Of a stretch of 64,000 nt of DNA, positions 33,707-47,103 are shown in pieces. Under the pieces are notes generated by a model. The model had not been told where the DNA came from, did not search any database, and was given only the letters and a program-made list of their open reading frames with translations. The stretch is taken from assembly GCA_003640385.1 (NCBI GenBank), contig RCAB01000139.1, forward strand, positions 62,001-126,000, in the 5' to 3' direction. The position numbers were made by a program, and so were the translations under genes. The DNA comes from Setaria digitata. Taxonomy: Eukaryota; Nematoda; Chromadorea; Rhabditida; Setariidae. Position 1 is the stretch's first letter, and each line of letters begins with the position of its first letter.

Positions 33707-36700
33707 TTACACCAATTGCTTTACATCCCAAATCATCAAAACCCGATCGGAACCAGCTGTGACAAGACGGCCTGCTGATTCTTGTAAATGCATGCACACA
33801 ACACCTTGACGTAGATCCGAGATGACAGCCAGCGAAGTGAGACTAGAAGTGGACGGAAGACTTTCCATAACAGTAAAAATCAGTAAAGTCAACTCGAAAA
33901 TTAACGTATAGCGGCTGACCAGTAGAGAGATCAAAATGAGTGGATAGTCGACAAAGTTATTAATTTTAAGAAAGGCTGATGCACTTCAATCAACACAAAA
34001 AGAAACAAAACAGGTCCCTCTTAAGAAGATCCTAAATGAAACTTCTATTGAGTACTCAAATTGATTGGGTAGCATAAATTGAACAGTTATCTTGTTTTAA
34101 AGCCTAAAACAAGTCAAAATAATGACCGCAAAGAGAACATATAAGCCTCAGCTAGAACTATCGAGAAGAGTTTTCGTCAATTTTATTTCAATGATTGTTT
34201 AATGAAACTTACTCAAACTGATCAGGAAACTGCTGCATGCGAGCATGACAGGCACTGCATATCTTAACTGGCAATTCGTAACCCATTGGAGGGTATCTCG
34301 TTGTATTTGCACAGCATTTCGCACAAACAGCATTACCGCAAGTGCGACAGTGATGTTGACGTAAACCAACTATCTGTTTAAAAAAAAAAAAAAAACAGTT
34401 TTTCCAAATTCAACAGTTATAAATCTACACCAAATTCCGAGAAATTAACTTGCGAAAACGTGAAATTTACATCTACAACAATTGATACGAACAGTTTTAG
34501 AACTGCTAGTAAATTGAAAAGATAGATACTTTTTTATCCCACATTTCTCGAAAATTCCAGAAGAATGGCGAGTCACACAGTTGACAACTATCACTAGTTT
34601 TCCATTCCGGTGTCTCCACACGTTTTGCTGTCATATCCCAACAAACTAAACTTCCGTCTTCATCTGCCGAAAAAAGCCTTTTCTTATGTTGTGCATATCG
34701 CAAACATGTTAGTCTGTTGTTGTGAGCACTAAAAATCGATGTACCGTCGGGAGAATTAGTAAAATACAACCAAAATTTCCACTTTTCTTAGCTTAAGTCT
34801 TTTAAGCGGCAAATACCATAGTCTAATGTGTAAAAAATCAAAAAAAAAAAAAAAAAAAAAAAAAGAAAAAAAAAAGAATGCAAAAGAATGCGGCAATCCA
34901 ATGAAACTGAGCAGAACTGTTCAGAACCCTATTCCGATCGAGTAAATGTAATCGATTTCAAACTCGCCTTTCAGCTTAAGCAAATCATATAAGCATTAAC
35001 TTGTACCGAATTATATGCTGCGAAAATCACAAAACAATAGGCATATATACGAAGTTTTCAGCCACTGTGAAAGATAAAGGCCAGAAAGCTCACTTTAATT
35101 CAAATGCTTGTCCTTTCTTTCCGCCAATATCCCACATAATAACAAGATGATCGGCTCCTGCTGAAAATAAGAACTGACGTTCTGAATCCCAGCCCAGCGA
35201 TGTTATGGCATCTGAAAGTAAACAGATCATAAGTAACTAAAAGTACAAGTTTTTGGGAAAAGTTTCTTAAGAAAAATTTTAAAGAATAAGAGATGGTTTT
35301 AAGAAAGGCTCTGTCAAGAGAAAAAGATAACTGATACAATTATTCACTTCTTAATTTGCTCAATTCAATACTATCCGATTATTCAGCATACCACAACATT
35401 AGCAGTACCAACTCCCAAACTATTTCAAAGATTATGAGGAAGTAAAAATACTGTTGGTATGTTATCATCAAAATAATATCGCCATTTTCTTATTTCTCAG
35501 TGTAATATATGGGTGGAATATTATCGTTGCATTGTCCGTCTTACCCAGAATGATGCGCTACGATGGTGTTCCGTTAAACATATGCACCCTACAGTGCTAG
35601 CGTAACTGTTGCTTATTTATATGACTAACTTGTGTGAGCGGAAAGAGTAGTAACAATGCTTGCTTCCGAGCCATTTAAGCGTAATAGAATAATGCCACCA
35701 TTCGAATTACCTAAGAAAACAAACTTTGATGGTACATCGAATTCCAACGCAGTGAAGCCTGATTCACCTGCATAGGATCCTATAACGTATAATTATTAGC
35801 GTTAACGAAAACTTATTTTGGTCTGATTTAACAGTTTATATGAATTCCGCTTCTTTAACTTGACTTAAACTTCCAAATTCTCTACGATAATTCTACGACA
35901 TAAATCTCTATCACATACTCGGCATACAATGACAAAACAGATTATGACAGAGATTTCAACTCATTCATCGAATGGTTAAATAATAAAGGCGTTAATACTT
36001 TAGACATTCATCAAGAGATAAAAGGATACACGTACGAATTCTGAAAATAGATAACAGAATGCATATAGTAAAAAGAAGTGAATAATTGGCAAAGAAATAG
36101 CTTTCCTGATTTGGATGGTTTAAACTGTTATGATTATTGTTGGTTACTGCGAAATCTCTTAAAAATCTCTACCAAAGAATTTCATCATACAATAGAATAG
36201 GCTTCGAGAAGATTTAGGCTCATTTTGTTCGGATAGTGAAATCATATTTATCTATTAAAGTTGCAGTCGATATTTGTTTAGAAAGAAGCCAACAGCTTAG
36301 AATTTATCAAAAGTAAGTGATTCCATGAATTCTAGTCTGTCGTCGTCATGACTTACCGGAATCATCGTTACATTAAATTTTGAAGTCTTCAAAAATCATC
36401 ACACGGATTTCTCAAGAATATTACATCCGGAACTTTCAAAACATTCATATTCTAAGGCTTAGGTTTACTATTCCTTCGATTAAAGCTGATAGCTCAAAAT
36501 CAACCCTTATTCTGAGATCGATTTTCATCATGCACAGATTTTCTGACAAATGCTGAAGACATTTCCCGATGCAAAAACTATGGAAAAATTCATATGGAAG
36601 CTGATACTGGAGCTAACCCATTTTTACAGAGGTTTCCGAACAATGCCAAACCGTCGTTTTATCTTTGCTGCAACTGAAAATCAGTTCAGCTTCCGGTGAA

Positions 36701-37480
36701 TACAGCACCGCAGTAACGATACTCATATGTGCCATCCAGTGGCGTTGCTCTGATAAACTGTTCATGTCTTCTGCTACCCTATATTCATAAACACTACCGT
36801 TGATAAGACCAACAAAGAGCCTGTAAGAAGAAATGACATTATCTCACACCAGAGTTCTTCCTTCTATAATTTTAGACAACAAATGTGACTAATTACCTCC
36901 CTTTATCTTGGAATTCTACTTTCTATATTGCCACTTCATTCTACACTAATGATTCAAAACTTTACTTTGTTCTCGATGAAAAGTTGTTGCATACTATCAC
37001 TAAGTGATTAAAGTTATACCTCAATTTATTCTCAACGAAATGTATCGAACAAGGTGAAAACGGGAGGTAATGATAAATTGATGGCCAAAATTGTTCGTTA
37101 TCGCGTTTAAGGTATATACGTAACGACCGATCATCACTGATTGTTAGAACGCCTTCTTCACTACTTAACAAATGTACGCCATTTATTCGTGATATTTGTC
37201 CTTCGATTTTATGCAGCAATACTAAATTTGATAATGAAATATAAGAAGCTAGTAATTTTCATTAAAAGCTTTTTTCTCCAATTTTGCAACAATCAAGCTT
37301 TAAAGCCAGTAAAACTACCACGAATCCCTCATTACATACAGAGCACAGCCAGATTCAAATTCATTTGTGACATGAAAATTTTGTTTTCAAAAATAAGAAG
37401 AAAAAGAGAAAACCTGGCTTTCCAGTGCCCATGCTGCTTCGGGTTAAAGAACTTGGCTTCGCGTTAATCACCGCAGCCAT
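33707..37480 (-). CDS. WDFY2: WD40 repeat and FYVE domain protein (WDFY1/2-like)
   Basis: WDFY proteins bind phosphatidylinositol 3-phosphate on early endosomes through the FYVE finger and use a WD40 propeller as a signalling scaffold. Exons: 37480-37414, 37221-37020, 36820-36618, 35779-35630, 35211-35094, 34728-34530, 34373-34213, 33842-33707, giving 411 residues (human WDFY2 400). WD blades include GVLTISDDRSLRIYLKRD, LIFSCSKDKTTVWHCSE, FLFSAGADHLVIMWDIGGKK and LFSADEDGSLVCWDM. The linker QETPEW of human appears as VETPEWKTSDSCQLC. The FYVE finger has LRQHHCRTCG, VCAKCC and ICSACH, with the R-x-H-H-C-R lipid-binding core. As in the vertebrate proteins, a last WD blade (LVTAGSDRVLMIWDV) follows the FYVE finger. 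Human orthology to WDFY1 versus WDFY2 is not resolved by eye. Confidence 0.95.
34842..34875. repeat. Poly(A) tract in a WDFY2 intron
   Basis: A run of more than 20 A followed by A-rich sequence on the plus strand. On the gene's own strand this is a poly(T) tract inside intron 5. Confidence 0.85.
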
Positions 37481-39182
37481 GTATTACTTTTGATACCAAT
37501 GGACGTATATCTTTCTAGAACATGAAGGAAAGATTAATTCGGGACAGCGACCTTATTCAATAGCCATTATCCCCAAGACGATGCCGGAAAATGGCACAGA
37601 CTCAATCTTCCTTAGGGTCCTTCTCCTTACTGCGCGGCAAGGTGTAAGATGTATATATGACCTGCTTGAACTGCCTAGATATTTGCAGACCACGTGGCAT
37701 GGCTGTTTGGTATTAGCTACCACACATCAATAAAAACAGAGGAAGCAGCTAGGCTTCAGGAATAACGTGAGGACAATAACATTTCGAAGTTGTAGTAGAT
37801 AAGAAAAGAGTTAGGCCGGAGAGATAACAGCAAGACAAAAGGCTGTGTCCTTTTATGGCCAAGAAAATATTATGTCAATGTCAGCGAGACTGCCGGTGAG
37901 ATATTGAAGAAATATTGAGAAGAGAGGGATTGAGGGAATTCCGAAATAGTCAAGGAGTATTGTTGAAACGGTGAGTGAAGATGAATAAAAATATATTAGG
38001 GCTAAGGTGAACAGGAGAGAGAGTGAGAAAATGTCGAGACGAACAGAGCTGGTAACTGTGACAGAGAGTGAGGAGATGTGGAGATGGTAACTGTGACAGA
38101 GACTGAAGACGGCTTAGTTCTGAAAAGCCTAGTTTGGAAAGTCACACTTGCTTTGTGAGTAATTCTTAAACTGAAATGCGAGTGAGGTTTGCAGAGCTTG
38201 CTTCTGGACTAGCAGTATTCGACCGAGTTACTACCAGTTCTCTGTTCAGAAACTCAGACTTGAAATGGTGCAAGTGGAACCTTTAAACTTGATAAGGCCA
38301 GTGACGTGATAGACAGACTTTCATTATTCACCTTGTATCACTTACAGCGATTGTTTCAAGTCCTTACTGAGTAGTTGTCACCTGTTCTTCATCCATACTC
38401 CGGCACCTAGAGGAATCGAAAGACAGAGCAGTGCTTTTTAAAGATGAATTTCCGAAAGTGGCAGATGAGTGGGAGCACTTTGCAAGCTTCATCAAGAAAA
38501 GGGTGACATCTCTCTGTAGTTGCAGAGCGCAAGTGCCGTAACCGGAAGTCGTGAGATGAAGCACGAGTAGAATGAGGAATGCTGCTTGTCAGTATTGCTT
38601 TTGTATGCTTTACAGGTGTTGTATAGTTGAGAGCGAAGTTTTGCTTTCACAGTGTGTTCATTAATGCATCTATGTCAATCGAGCTCATGAGAGTGAAAAT
38701 GCGAAGGATTAGCAAATTATGCAGCACATATCCCCTTGCCTTCCACGGGAAATTCCGCAAACAAGTTGGTGGAAACGGGATGGGGCGGAATCCTATTTAA
38801 ATTTATTTTAAATAGGAGTGACAAAGTGTACTTGGAGGATTGCTACTGTTTTACTGATTATTGGCCTGATGCGACTAGTAGTACATCAACTGGAATTACT
38901 CCTCATCGAATTACTGCCACATTGGATCTGGGCGTTAAACTACCCAATACTGGTAAATTTACTTCACGTCTTTGCTTTGATCATCGTCAAATAGTACATC
39001 GTTCACGTGTCAGGAACGGAATGCCTTGTTCTTTCTATTTTTAGCTTGGCGGATGAATTTTGTAGAAATTTATTCCACTTTTCACACCAGAGCCTTCAAG
39101 AAGAACGAAGATGTCGATTTTCCCAGCAGCAAGATTTTAAAGTACTTTTTCTCAGCACTTCCACATAATTGTTCATTTTCAG
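37481..39182. other. Stretch upstream of the ZP gene, probably containing its unresolved 5' exon
   Basis: From about 37600 to 38560 the sequence is purine-rich and less AT-rich than its neighbours. A phrase containing GTAACTGTGACAGAG occurs twice (about 38052 and 38086). A plus-strand open stretch at about 38392-38540 reads KDEFPKVADEWEHFASFIKK, and another at 38736-39044 reads through LEDCYCFTDYW; neither has good splice context. They may be eroded repeat or retroelement pieces. The signal-peptide exon expected for the ZP protein was not found with a matching phase. Confidence 0.35.
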
Positions 39183-42100
39183 GAATGCCTCACGAACGGC
39201 TTGCAACTTCGCTTCCAACCACAAAAGCCATTTTTCGGGCACATTTATGTGAAAGGGTTATTTAAGGACGAAAATTGTCATTTAGATTTCACGCGAAGGC
39301 CAACTGCGAACCCAATTCTTTTCCAGATTCGATACGGAAGTCCTTGTAATGTGATATGTGAAACACAGGTAATGTAATTCTGCTAGAGCACTGCTGCCTT
39401 TCCTTCTGATAGCTACTTGTTGAATACGATGCGTACTACAGGTAGAACCACCAGGTCTCCGCTATCACGTTGTTATCATCGTCCAACATCATCACTTGTT
39501 TCTAACACAAGCCGACAATGTTTACAGCGCAAACTGCTTTTATGGAACTGGTTCTAACAATTTAGTTCAAAACATGGAAGTCGGGTAATACCGTTTCAAG
39601 TAGATGCAAATATATGCTTCTGCAAGTCTATTTAACTGTAAAATTATCACTACTGGTTGTACAGAACAACACTAACACATGTAGATTTTAGGATCAAATA
39701 AAATACAGTTATTCACCTTGGGATCAGGGAAGCTATTAAGACTGTACCTTTAGTTCATTTCAAATTAAGAAATAATTGGAAAGAATTCAATTTCTATTTT
39801 TATTAGTCTCCCAGTTGCATCAAAAATAACAAGTGGAATGGTGGCGACGTGCTCTTATAATCTGCTGAACTATTCACTAAGTAGTCAAACAATAAAATTT
39901 GCAAATATTGGCGATCGGGTGATCCATAATTGGAGGTGCTCACCAGGTAAAAAATTTGAATTGGGATTATTGTCACTTTGTTTGCCACCAAACTTTGAGA
40001 TTTGTCTTTACCGCCCCTGACTTATGGAACACTTTTTTTTGAGTTACATCTATCCTCATCTTCGTGCTTACCAAACTTCGTCCTGCAAATTAGTTCCAAT
40101 TTCCGCAATCAATCCAAAGTCCTAAGTAAATTAAATTTGATTCAGTAAATTCAAATTTATTTTCAGTCTATTTTTGCTTGTATTTTTGCTAAATGCGGTA
40201 ATATTTCTTCATATAATTTTAAATTTTCCACCAAGTTTACATTGTGAAGTTTTCTTTGTCGTAATCTGTTTCTATTAATTTAAAATTAACAAAATCACAA
40301 TTTCTAGATCTAAAAGAGTACGGTATGCTTGTTCATTCATGTTTTGTCCACGAATCTAATTTCAGTTTCCAAATTATCGACAAACAAGGGTAAGAATGGT
40401 AATTCTAAAAAGGAAGAAAGACCTTTCAATAGGATTTGGTTATGTAAAAAGTTGAATTTTTGCCAAAGTCAGACTAATTTTTTCGTGAACAGCTGCTTGA
40501 ACCTTACTTCCAAATTCCTCCAGTAAATAGATAATAAAAAACTTTTTCTATGAGGTACTTGTTGCTATATTTGAGAAATATCTATGAAATTCATTATTTC
40601 TGATGAATATATTCCCTTTGTTTCACAAAATTTTTTAATTAATGGGGTAACTGATAACTTATTAGCTCAGTAATCTTAAAGTTGAAACCAAACCGATCAG
40701 TTATATTTTTAGCTGTATCATAGACAGGGAATTAATGGAACCAGTGATCTATAGTAACGATCTTTTATCAGCACATTCCGTAGTGCCAGCGTTTAAATTT
40801 TCCGATCTAATGACTGTTCGTTTTCAGTGCAGAGTGACACTTTGCTCTAAAATACAAAATGGTTGTGATGGCATTTCGGTATTTTATTCTTTTTTCTTCT
40901 GAACTTTCTGCTTAAATCATTTTTGTAATTCACTGATCACGGTATATGCAGACTTGTTTATCACTCGTGCTACTTCGTTCTGAAAAATATTCTTATCGAA
41001 TTTCAGAAAACCCAGAAAATTTTCAGGAAACTTTCCCAGATGGAAAAATTATTTATTTGTAGGACACAGAAATTTACAGCATAGGTATTTTTATTACCTT
41101 TTTCTAGCCGCCCAATTGCACACAAGTTTCGATTCCATTCATTGCATCATCAAAAAAGGCCGAAGCTGAATTGTGTTTAAGCAATGTCACTTCTAAGAAA
41201 ACGTTGCCCATCACTAAAATGACAAGTGAAGAATATGGTGCGGAGATTTAATGGGTTATATATAAATCTTGAAGTTGTTAAATTCAATTAGAATTTCATT
41301 TTATTCTATGAGTGAGTGCCACTAACTTGACGTGATATCCTGACTGGTGGTTTATTCGAGAAAAACAAACGTGAGCATGAAGGGAAATGACGGGAATAGG
41401 CTAGCTCACCAAATCTTATTGACCTCTTTTTCTAGAATGCATGGAGCTCCTAACTTTTCCATTATTTTGCAACTGAGATGAAGTGGTCTAGGGAAGCAAT
41501 TATGAGTAATTTAGGTTTTAGATTTTTTTTAATATCATTATTCTAGCGCAGTAGTCCAGCTACGCTGTATATTGTTTAGCAGATGTTGTTGAAAATATTC
41601 AGTTAATGGTGGTCACCTCATAAATGCCAATAATTTAGATGAAGATGAAGATGAAGAGTCAGATCGACAACTAAATTACAAGCAAAAACGTTCCGTAGAT
41701 AAATTCGGATCTGGAATGAATCGTTCGTTTCGAATCATGTCGAATTTCAGCGATGAAGATCGTCTTACAGTAGATATCAACAGTGATGAGGTTTTGAAGT
41801 TTTAATATTGAAGTTTGTTTAACTTGAATGCAATGTTGTTGGATGGTGGAATGTTATTGTAGTAATTGTGACTGCAATGCTTCACTACTGGAGAGAAAAT
41901 GATAAGCAGAAGAGGAAGGGTGAAGAATACTTTTAAATCTAATTCTAGCTTCAGCAAAATGAGTAATTTCTCTGTAGTTTAGAATTTTAAGTGGACGCAG
42001 TTCAGACTGGGGACGAAGCATCACAAGTTCCATCTCATTTAACCCGCACATTAAGGTACAGCATTTGAAGTACTAAAAAGAACGAGGAATTCTGAGCGAT

Positions 42101-42357
42101 CCACCAACATTGGCGTTTTTAGCCTGATCCGTCGTACAAATGAGGCGCAATAATCTAAAGTGATATATTTTTAGTTAATAGTATTGGAACGCTACGTGGT
42201 GAATCGAACACAAATACTCACAGCATTGCATCCATCATGCGAGGTGTCACGAAATATGATAGTGATGCAAACAGCGATCTTTATTCTGTTATCAGTGCCC
42301 CTTATTACTATCATTTTCATACAGAAACGTTACTATGACAGACGATTGCTTAAATGA
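39183..42357 (+). CDS. ZP-domain (cuticlin-like) membrane protein, 5' exon not resolved
   Basis: Nematode ZP proteins polymerise in the cuticle or apical matrix. Exons: 39183-39368, 39442-39584, 39807-39946, 40308-40389, 40713-40878, 41108-41237, 41639-41790, 42175-42357, giving 393 residues plus a missing N-terminus. ZP-N shows ECLTNGLQLRF, FFGHIYVKGLFKDENC and CNVICETQ; then the core LRYHVVIIVQHHHLFLTQ and ANCFY; ZP-C shows VATCSYNLL, IKFANIGDRVIHNWRC, MLVHSCFV and VRFQCRVTLC. An acidic stretch leads to a furin-type site KQKR. A single hydrophobic segment (MQTAIFILLSVPLITIIFI) and a short basic tail RYYDRRLLK end the protein. This is the standard layout: secreted, cleaved at the furin site, released from its membrane anchor. 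The exact cuticlin orthologue is unclear. The start may include residues before GAATGC through the acceptor at 39152. Confidence 0.88.
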
Positions 42358-43836
42358 TTCAAGTTCTGAATACGTTCTCATCGATGGTAAATTTGATGGC
42401 AAACTACGATTGGATGGATGTGCCTGGAAACACTTCATCAGTACCGCCGCCGTTTTGTTATTCTTTTGTTTCCTCTAATCTTTTTAATTTCCCGAGTCAT
42501 TTCACTCTTTCATACTCTTCAAAAACTTATACTCTCCTAAATCTTTCATTCAAGAACTTATTTCTTCCTTTTTCGTAATGATTTCTTGAAGTAATAACAT
42601 TTTTTCGGTAATTTTAACCTTCGATAATTAGCCAATAAACTTCATTGCAGTGGAATAAATTAGAGCAGTAAATGTACGTGCGTATACACATCATCAAACT
42701 TTCTTTGGAAAGTTATTTCCTTTCTTCTTTTTCTTCTCCTCAGATAGAACGATATAACGAAGTTGGAAATGAAAAAAATCGCATATTTGATTCATTACTC
42801 TGCCTACAAATTTGTGTGTTGCAGTACCATAATCATAATTGGTCAAATGTCTTTAATTAACGACATACATAACTATAAGTGAGGGATTTGTTAATTTCTC
42901 AATCTGGGTAACAAATAATCTAATTTCATCGTTCAGTCTCGGATTTCATAGTGATCACTTAAAATTAAATACTAAAAATTCAAATGCAAGACAAGCAAGG
43001 CAAATATCCACCTTCTTTCGATATGTCATTGCGAGCTCATATCTTGTTGCTGTTTGTTACACGAATCTTGATGCTCGTGATGTTTTCTGAAATTATTTAT
43101 TTTACAGAGGAAAGGTTCTGGGAATAAAAATGATTCCCATTAACCAATGTGTGATACTACGAAGTAAATATTTTCCAGATATTCCCTCCGGTACCTTAGC
43201 TTGCTTCGGAGATTTTTTTGAGAAGAGAATGAAAGAAGACATCAAATGCAATGGATATACTTCTCATTAAAGCCAAAAGCAAAGTTCTCACCTCTTTCTT
43301 GCACTTTTTTTTAATAAAAATAATTGATGAGTGTGAGGAAATTCTGGAAGTTAATTATAATTTACTATAATAATACCTTGCAACCGTATTACTATCGTCC
43401 TTATCACTGTGAATACTTCTTTCTTTAATTATCAAACCGTCACCTGTTAGTTTATTGATTCTAATATAATGCAGAGTAGAAATAATTATAATCTCTTTAG
43501 ATTATTTCAGTGAGTACCATTTTCTCATTTACTTATGTTTTGTCACAGGTAAAATCCATCAAGTAGCAAGCTATTATGTCCAGTGATTTGAAATTTGAAC
43601 TGCCACGAGTTTTAATTCTCAACATCAGTAGACTCCCTCAACCGCTATCCTTTTTTTCTCCAAGTTCAGTATTAGCAACATCTTTTTGATAACGTTCCAC
43701 TTTTTTCACGAAATACAAAAAAAAAGATTTTTATGAGAAAAAGCAAATTAAAGTAAGTAAAATGCATCCTGAAAAGAAAGATGTTTCTGGAAGGCTAATC
43801 AACACAAACGTTACATTTAGTACAAATTAAATCAAA
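42358..43836. other. Convergent intergenic region between the ZP and IQ-motif genes
   Basis: About 1.5 kb, AT-rich, with no supported exon on either strand. It should contain the 3' untranslated regions of the two converging genes. Confidence 0.45.
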
Positions 43837-44858
43837 TCACTTCTTTCTGAGCAGCTCGCTGAACTTGTTTAACAAAGAGGATTACTAGACCATAAATGTC
43901 TAAAGTATTGCTCATGTCCAAGTCACGTGGGATAACGTAGATTAATGTGCATGAAATGCAGCACCAACCAACTCAATGACAACATCAACTCAAAGATATT
44001 CAACTTGTGCATGTTAGAAAGTGACTAGTTAAAATCAAAATAGAACCAAGTGGGAGTGCGAATGACTCCTTGTGTCACTTCAAAGGGGATGGAAATCGAA
44101 ATATGCATTTGGAAAGACTAATTTCATGAATGAAATCGAGAATGGCTGTAAAATAAGAGAATACATTAGTGAAATCAGAAGTTTTTTGCTTTTTCATTCA
44201 ACAATACTCATCGCAAGAAACAAATCACTTCGAAATTTGCAAAACACCACCTAACTGTTTCTTCTGCTGTTACTTACCGATATGCCTGTTGTATTATTTT
44301 TGCTGCTTCATTGGCTTTAGGATCTTTCGGATCTATGTCAGATGGCGTTTCCTGAAATGGAATACAGTTGTTTAAAGAAATCAGATGAACCAGAATAAGC
44401 TAGCATCGCCAGTGTCTATTTGGTTCAGTTCCAGGGGCAGGAATATGGAAATCAGAGTAGAATGTAAGATCTCTTTCCTTCTGCGCGCTTCAACAAACTG
44501 ACACCGGATTAGCAGGTTCAGATGGAACGGATGAGATGGAAGAGAACGGTGATGAAACCTTTTTTCAGTGGCTTCTGCTGCCTCGTCGTCTCCAATATTT
44601 CTGCCCTACACCATCAGTTATGTTCTCATCTCTCTAGTTTTTCAAGTAACATCTTAAGGATGAAAATAGGGTGGAAAAATCTAGATTAAGTTTGGCATCC
44701 AAAAGCTAAGCATTAAATAAATGCAGTTCATAATTCCACAATCGACTGCAATTATTTGAGGAATCTTGTAGGTATGAGAAGCTCACCTGATGAGATTGGT
44801 CCTTTTCTGTGATCACAGCTGTATCATTGGAATCCGATCCCCCGCTTGAGCGGAACAT
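43837..44858 (-). CDS. Small IQ-motif protein, PCP4/PEP-19-like calmodulin regulator candidate
   Basis: Three exons (44858-44787, 44351-44278, 43858-43837) join in frame to a 55-residue protein. The N-terminus is polar (MFRSSGGSDSNDTAVITEKD). The middle, ETPSDIDPKDPKANEAAK, is acidic and runs straight into an IQ motif, IIQQAYRELLRKK, that matches IQxxxRxxxxK; the protein ends there. PCP4/PEP-19 has the same plan: about 60 residues, an acidic DIDMD-type segment, then a terminal IQ motif that binds calmodulin and alters its Ca2+ exchange. Splice signals are good: GTGAGC and GTAAGT donors, CATTTCAG and AAGTTCAG acceptors, with consistent phases. A TCTAACAG acceptor 7 bp before the ATG suggests trans-splicing. 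The IQ motif is clear; the link to PCP4 is inference from layout, and a larger gene with further exons is not excluded. Confidence 0.62.
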
Positions 44859-46286
44859 TGTATCACTGTTAGATACGGGTTCTTCTTAGTAGATTGATTC
44901 CGAAAAGACTTGAAGCCAAAGCACACACTAAGTAGTAGAAACACAGAGACACACACTGAAGAAAGAGGAGGCGGTTCCCGAGGAAGTAGTATTTGGCCAA
45001 GTAACACACTAGCCAAGTAACTAACACTAATCAATACAAACTGCATGGAGATAAATAAAAATACTAAAATGAAAATATGCTGCAGTCTAGCCCAGCAAGC
45101 AGGCAGTGATTGCGCAAATTAATAATCATTTTTAATTATTGCAGTAATTTCCTTCTAGTTAAGTTTATCATTCGTAGCACTGATGAACCTGTCTGAAGGT
45201 AGCTCAATCTCTTTACTTATTTCCCATGAGTGATTTTATAAAAAAATAGTTTACATTACAATAAGACATTATTAGTGAAGCTATTTATTTAATTACAGTA
45301 AAGTAAGCCACTGAAGCTATCAATGGCAGTTGGACATTTAATTAATTAATAATTCTATTAATGGCAGGTTAAAAAGGAAGGAGAATTCAATTCTCGTAGT
45401 ACAGATGCTCGAAGAGAAAAAAGAGTGGACATTTCACAGTGATTGCTACTGCTCTAATAATTTGCTCTGCACTATTTTTATTCTTTCTCATTCCAGTAAT
45501 ACTGATTTTTACTATCACTACAGTATGCCATCGTGGGGTACTCAGTAAAACAATCAGTTTTTGGATAGACATCATCGGTGCTTTCAAACGTAATAGAAAA
45601 CACATAGGGAGTTGCTGAAGAAATCATTAGTGCTGCTTACTGGTAAGAAATTCTGCTCAGATGCAGATAAATTTATTAGCTTGATGGAACGACATCAGAT
45701 GATAAGCAGAAGCACTTGGGTGATTACATTCCTATTCCTATCACCGTAATCAACGAGAAGTGCATCTTGCTTTTCAGCCAACATGCAACTTCAAGGAATA
45801 TGGCCATAATTTGATGCAGTGAATTAAAGACTTGGCATCTTCTTTAAATGTGAAATCATTCAGCTGCCTCTGCTTTTTATCAAGAATACTGTGTCTTGGT
45901 CCGAGTAATAAATATGGGAAAGTTGTCCATCCTTTCCTCCGTTTATTATTATATAATGGTTTGATCTAAGACTGCTTCTGATGCAGTGTTATTTCAAATG
46001 TTACTGAAGATGAGCCCAATCTTCTCTGGATAATAATCTGTCTTACTTAATTATGATTTTATTTCCGAATTAATTTTTTAAATTAATTTACTAAAAAACT
46101 TGAAGGAAACTAATCAACACTAAAAACGAATTTTCGGAAATAGCACCTGAACGTCTGGTTCTTAAGGCCGAATGTGTTTGAAGTCGGAATTTTAGAAATC
46201 TGTACAAAAAAACTCCCTGAGAAAATCTCATACACTGGTGAGATTATCTGTAATCATTGATAAAGTTAAAATACTACACTAAGTTA

Positions 46287-46504
46287 ACTGCTACTTTCTG
46301 CAAAGCAGTGGCTTCCGTAATTACATATTCATGAAAGTGGGAAGCCGTCCACATAGAATTCCTGCATATTTGNAGCTACTGTACAATTCTCGAAAATGTC
46401 AGACTGTTAAAAATAATTACTGCTACTTTCTGCAAAGCAGTGGCTTCCGTAATTACATATTCATGAAAGTGGGAAGCCGTCCACATAGAATTCCTGCATA
46501 TTTG
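46287..46504. repeat. Tandem duplication of an 86-bp unit flanking an N
   Basis: Positions 46287-46372 and 46419-46504 appear identical by eye (both begin ACTGCTACTTTCTGC and end CCTGCATATTTG), spaced 132 bp apart. A single N at 46373 directly follows the first copy. The perfect identity next to an unresolved base makes an assembly join artefact as likely as a true duplication. Confidence 0.9.
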
Positions 46505-47036
46505 ACTGCTTGGAAATAGTTCCCATTAAATTCTGCGTATTCTTGGAAAATTACACTGATTATCGTCTCTAAAGATTCACTTCACTCTACTGAACTTTGT
46601 GTCACTCTAACAAATGACATGTTGAATGAGATGCTAGTTAAGACATTTGCAGATACAGAAGTGAGTAGAGAGAGAGAAATTAATCTATGATATATACCTT
46701 AACAGTCCAATGAATACAATGCTTATAAAGCGGAATTTAGAAACAGTTGCAAAGTTCTGAACAAGGGAAATTCTAAACCTCCAGCTGCCTAAAACACAGA
46801 TCATAAATCTAGGCAACAGCTACTGGTCATTTGAAGTGCTGCAAGATTCGGCACTGTCTACAGGAGCGAAGACAGATCGATTTAATCGCTACATCGTCAT
46901 TTTTTGTTAGGTTCTTTTTGTAGGAAATACGTTCTTAGTCGGAGGTTTGTGGTTATGTCAACAATAAGCATTTTGTACGCAAAAATCTACAAATAAATCA
47001 CATATGCCAGCTCCAGCTTCGCTAAGCTTTGGCCCT

Positions 47037-47103
47037 AAATAGTATAGTTATAAGTGACCAAATGCAACATAAATAGTATAGTTGTAAGTGACCAAATGCA
47101 ACA
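47037..47103. repeat. Two-copy 34-bp tandem repeat
   Basis: Two adjacent units beginning AAATAGTATAGTT and ending ACCAAATGCAAC, differing at one base (TTATAAG versus TTGTAAG). It lies in a non-coding region just beyond the TRAIP 3' end. Confidence 0.85.

Noticed and set aside
44813..45046. Hydrophobic 77-codon minus-strand frame
   Set aside because: It overlaps the first exon of the IQ-motif gene in another frame and has no splice or homology support.
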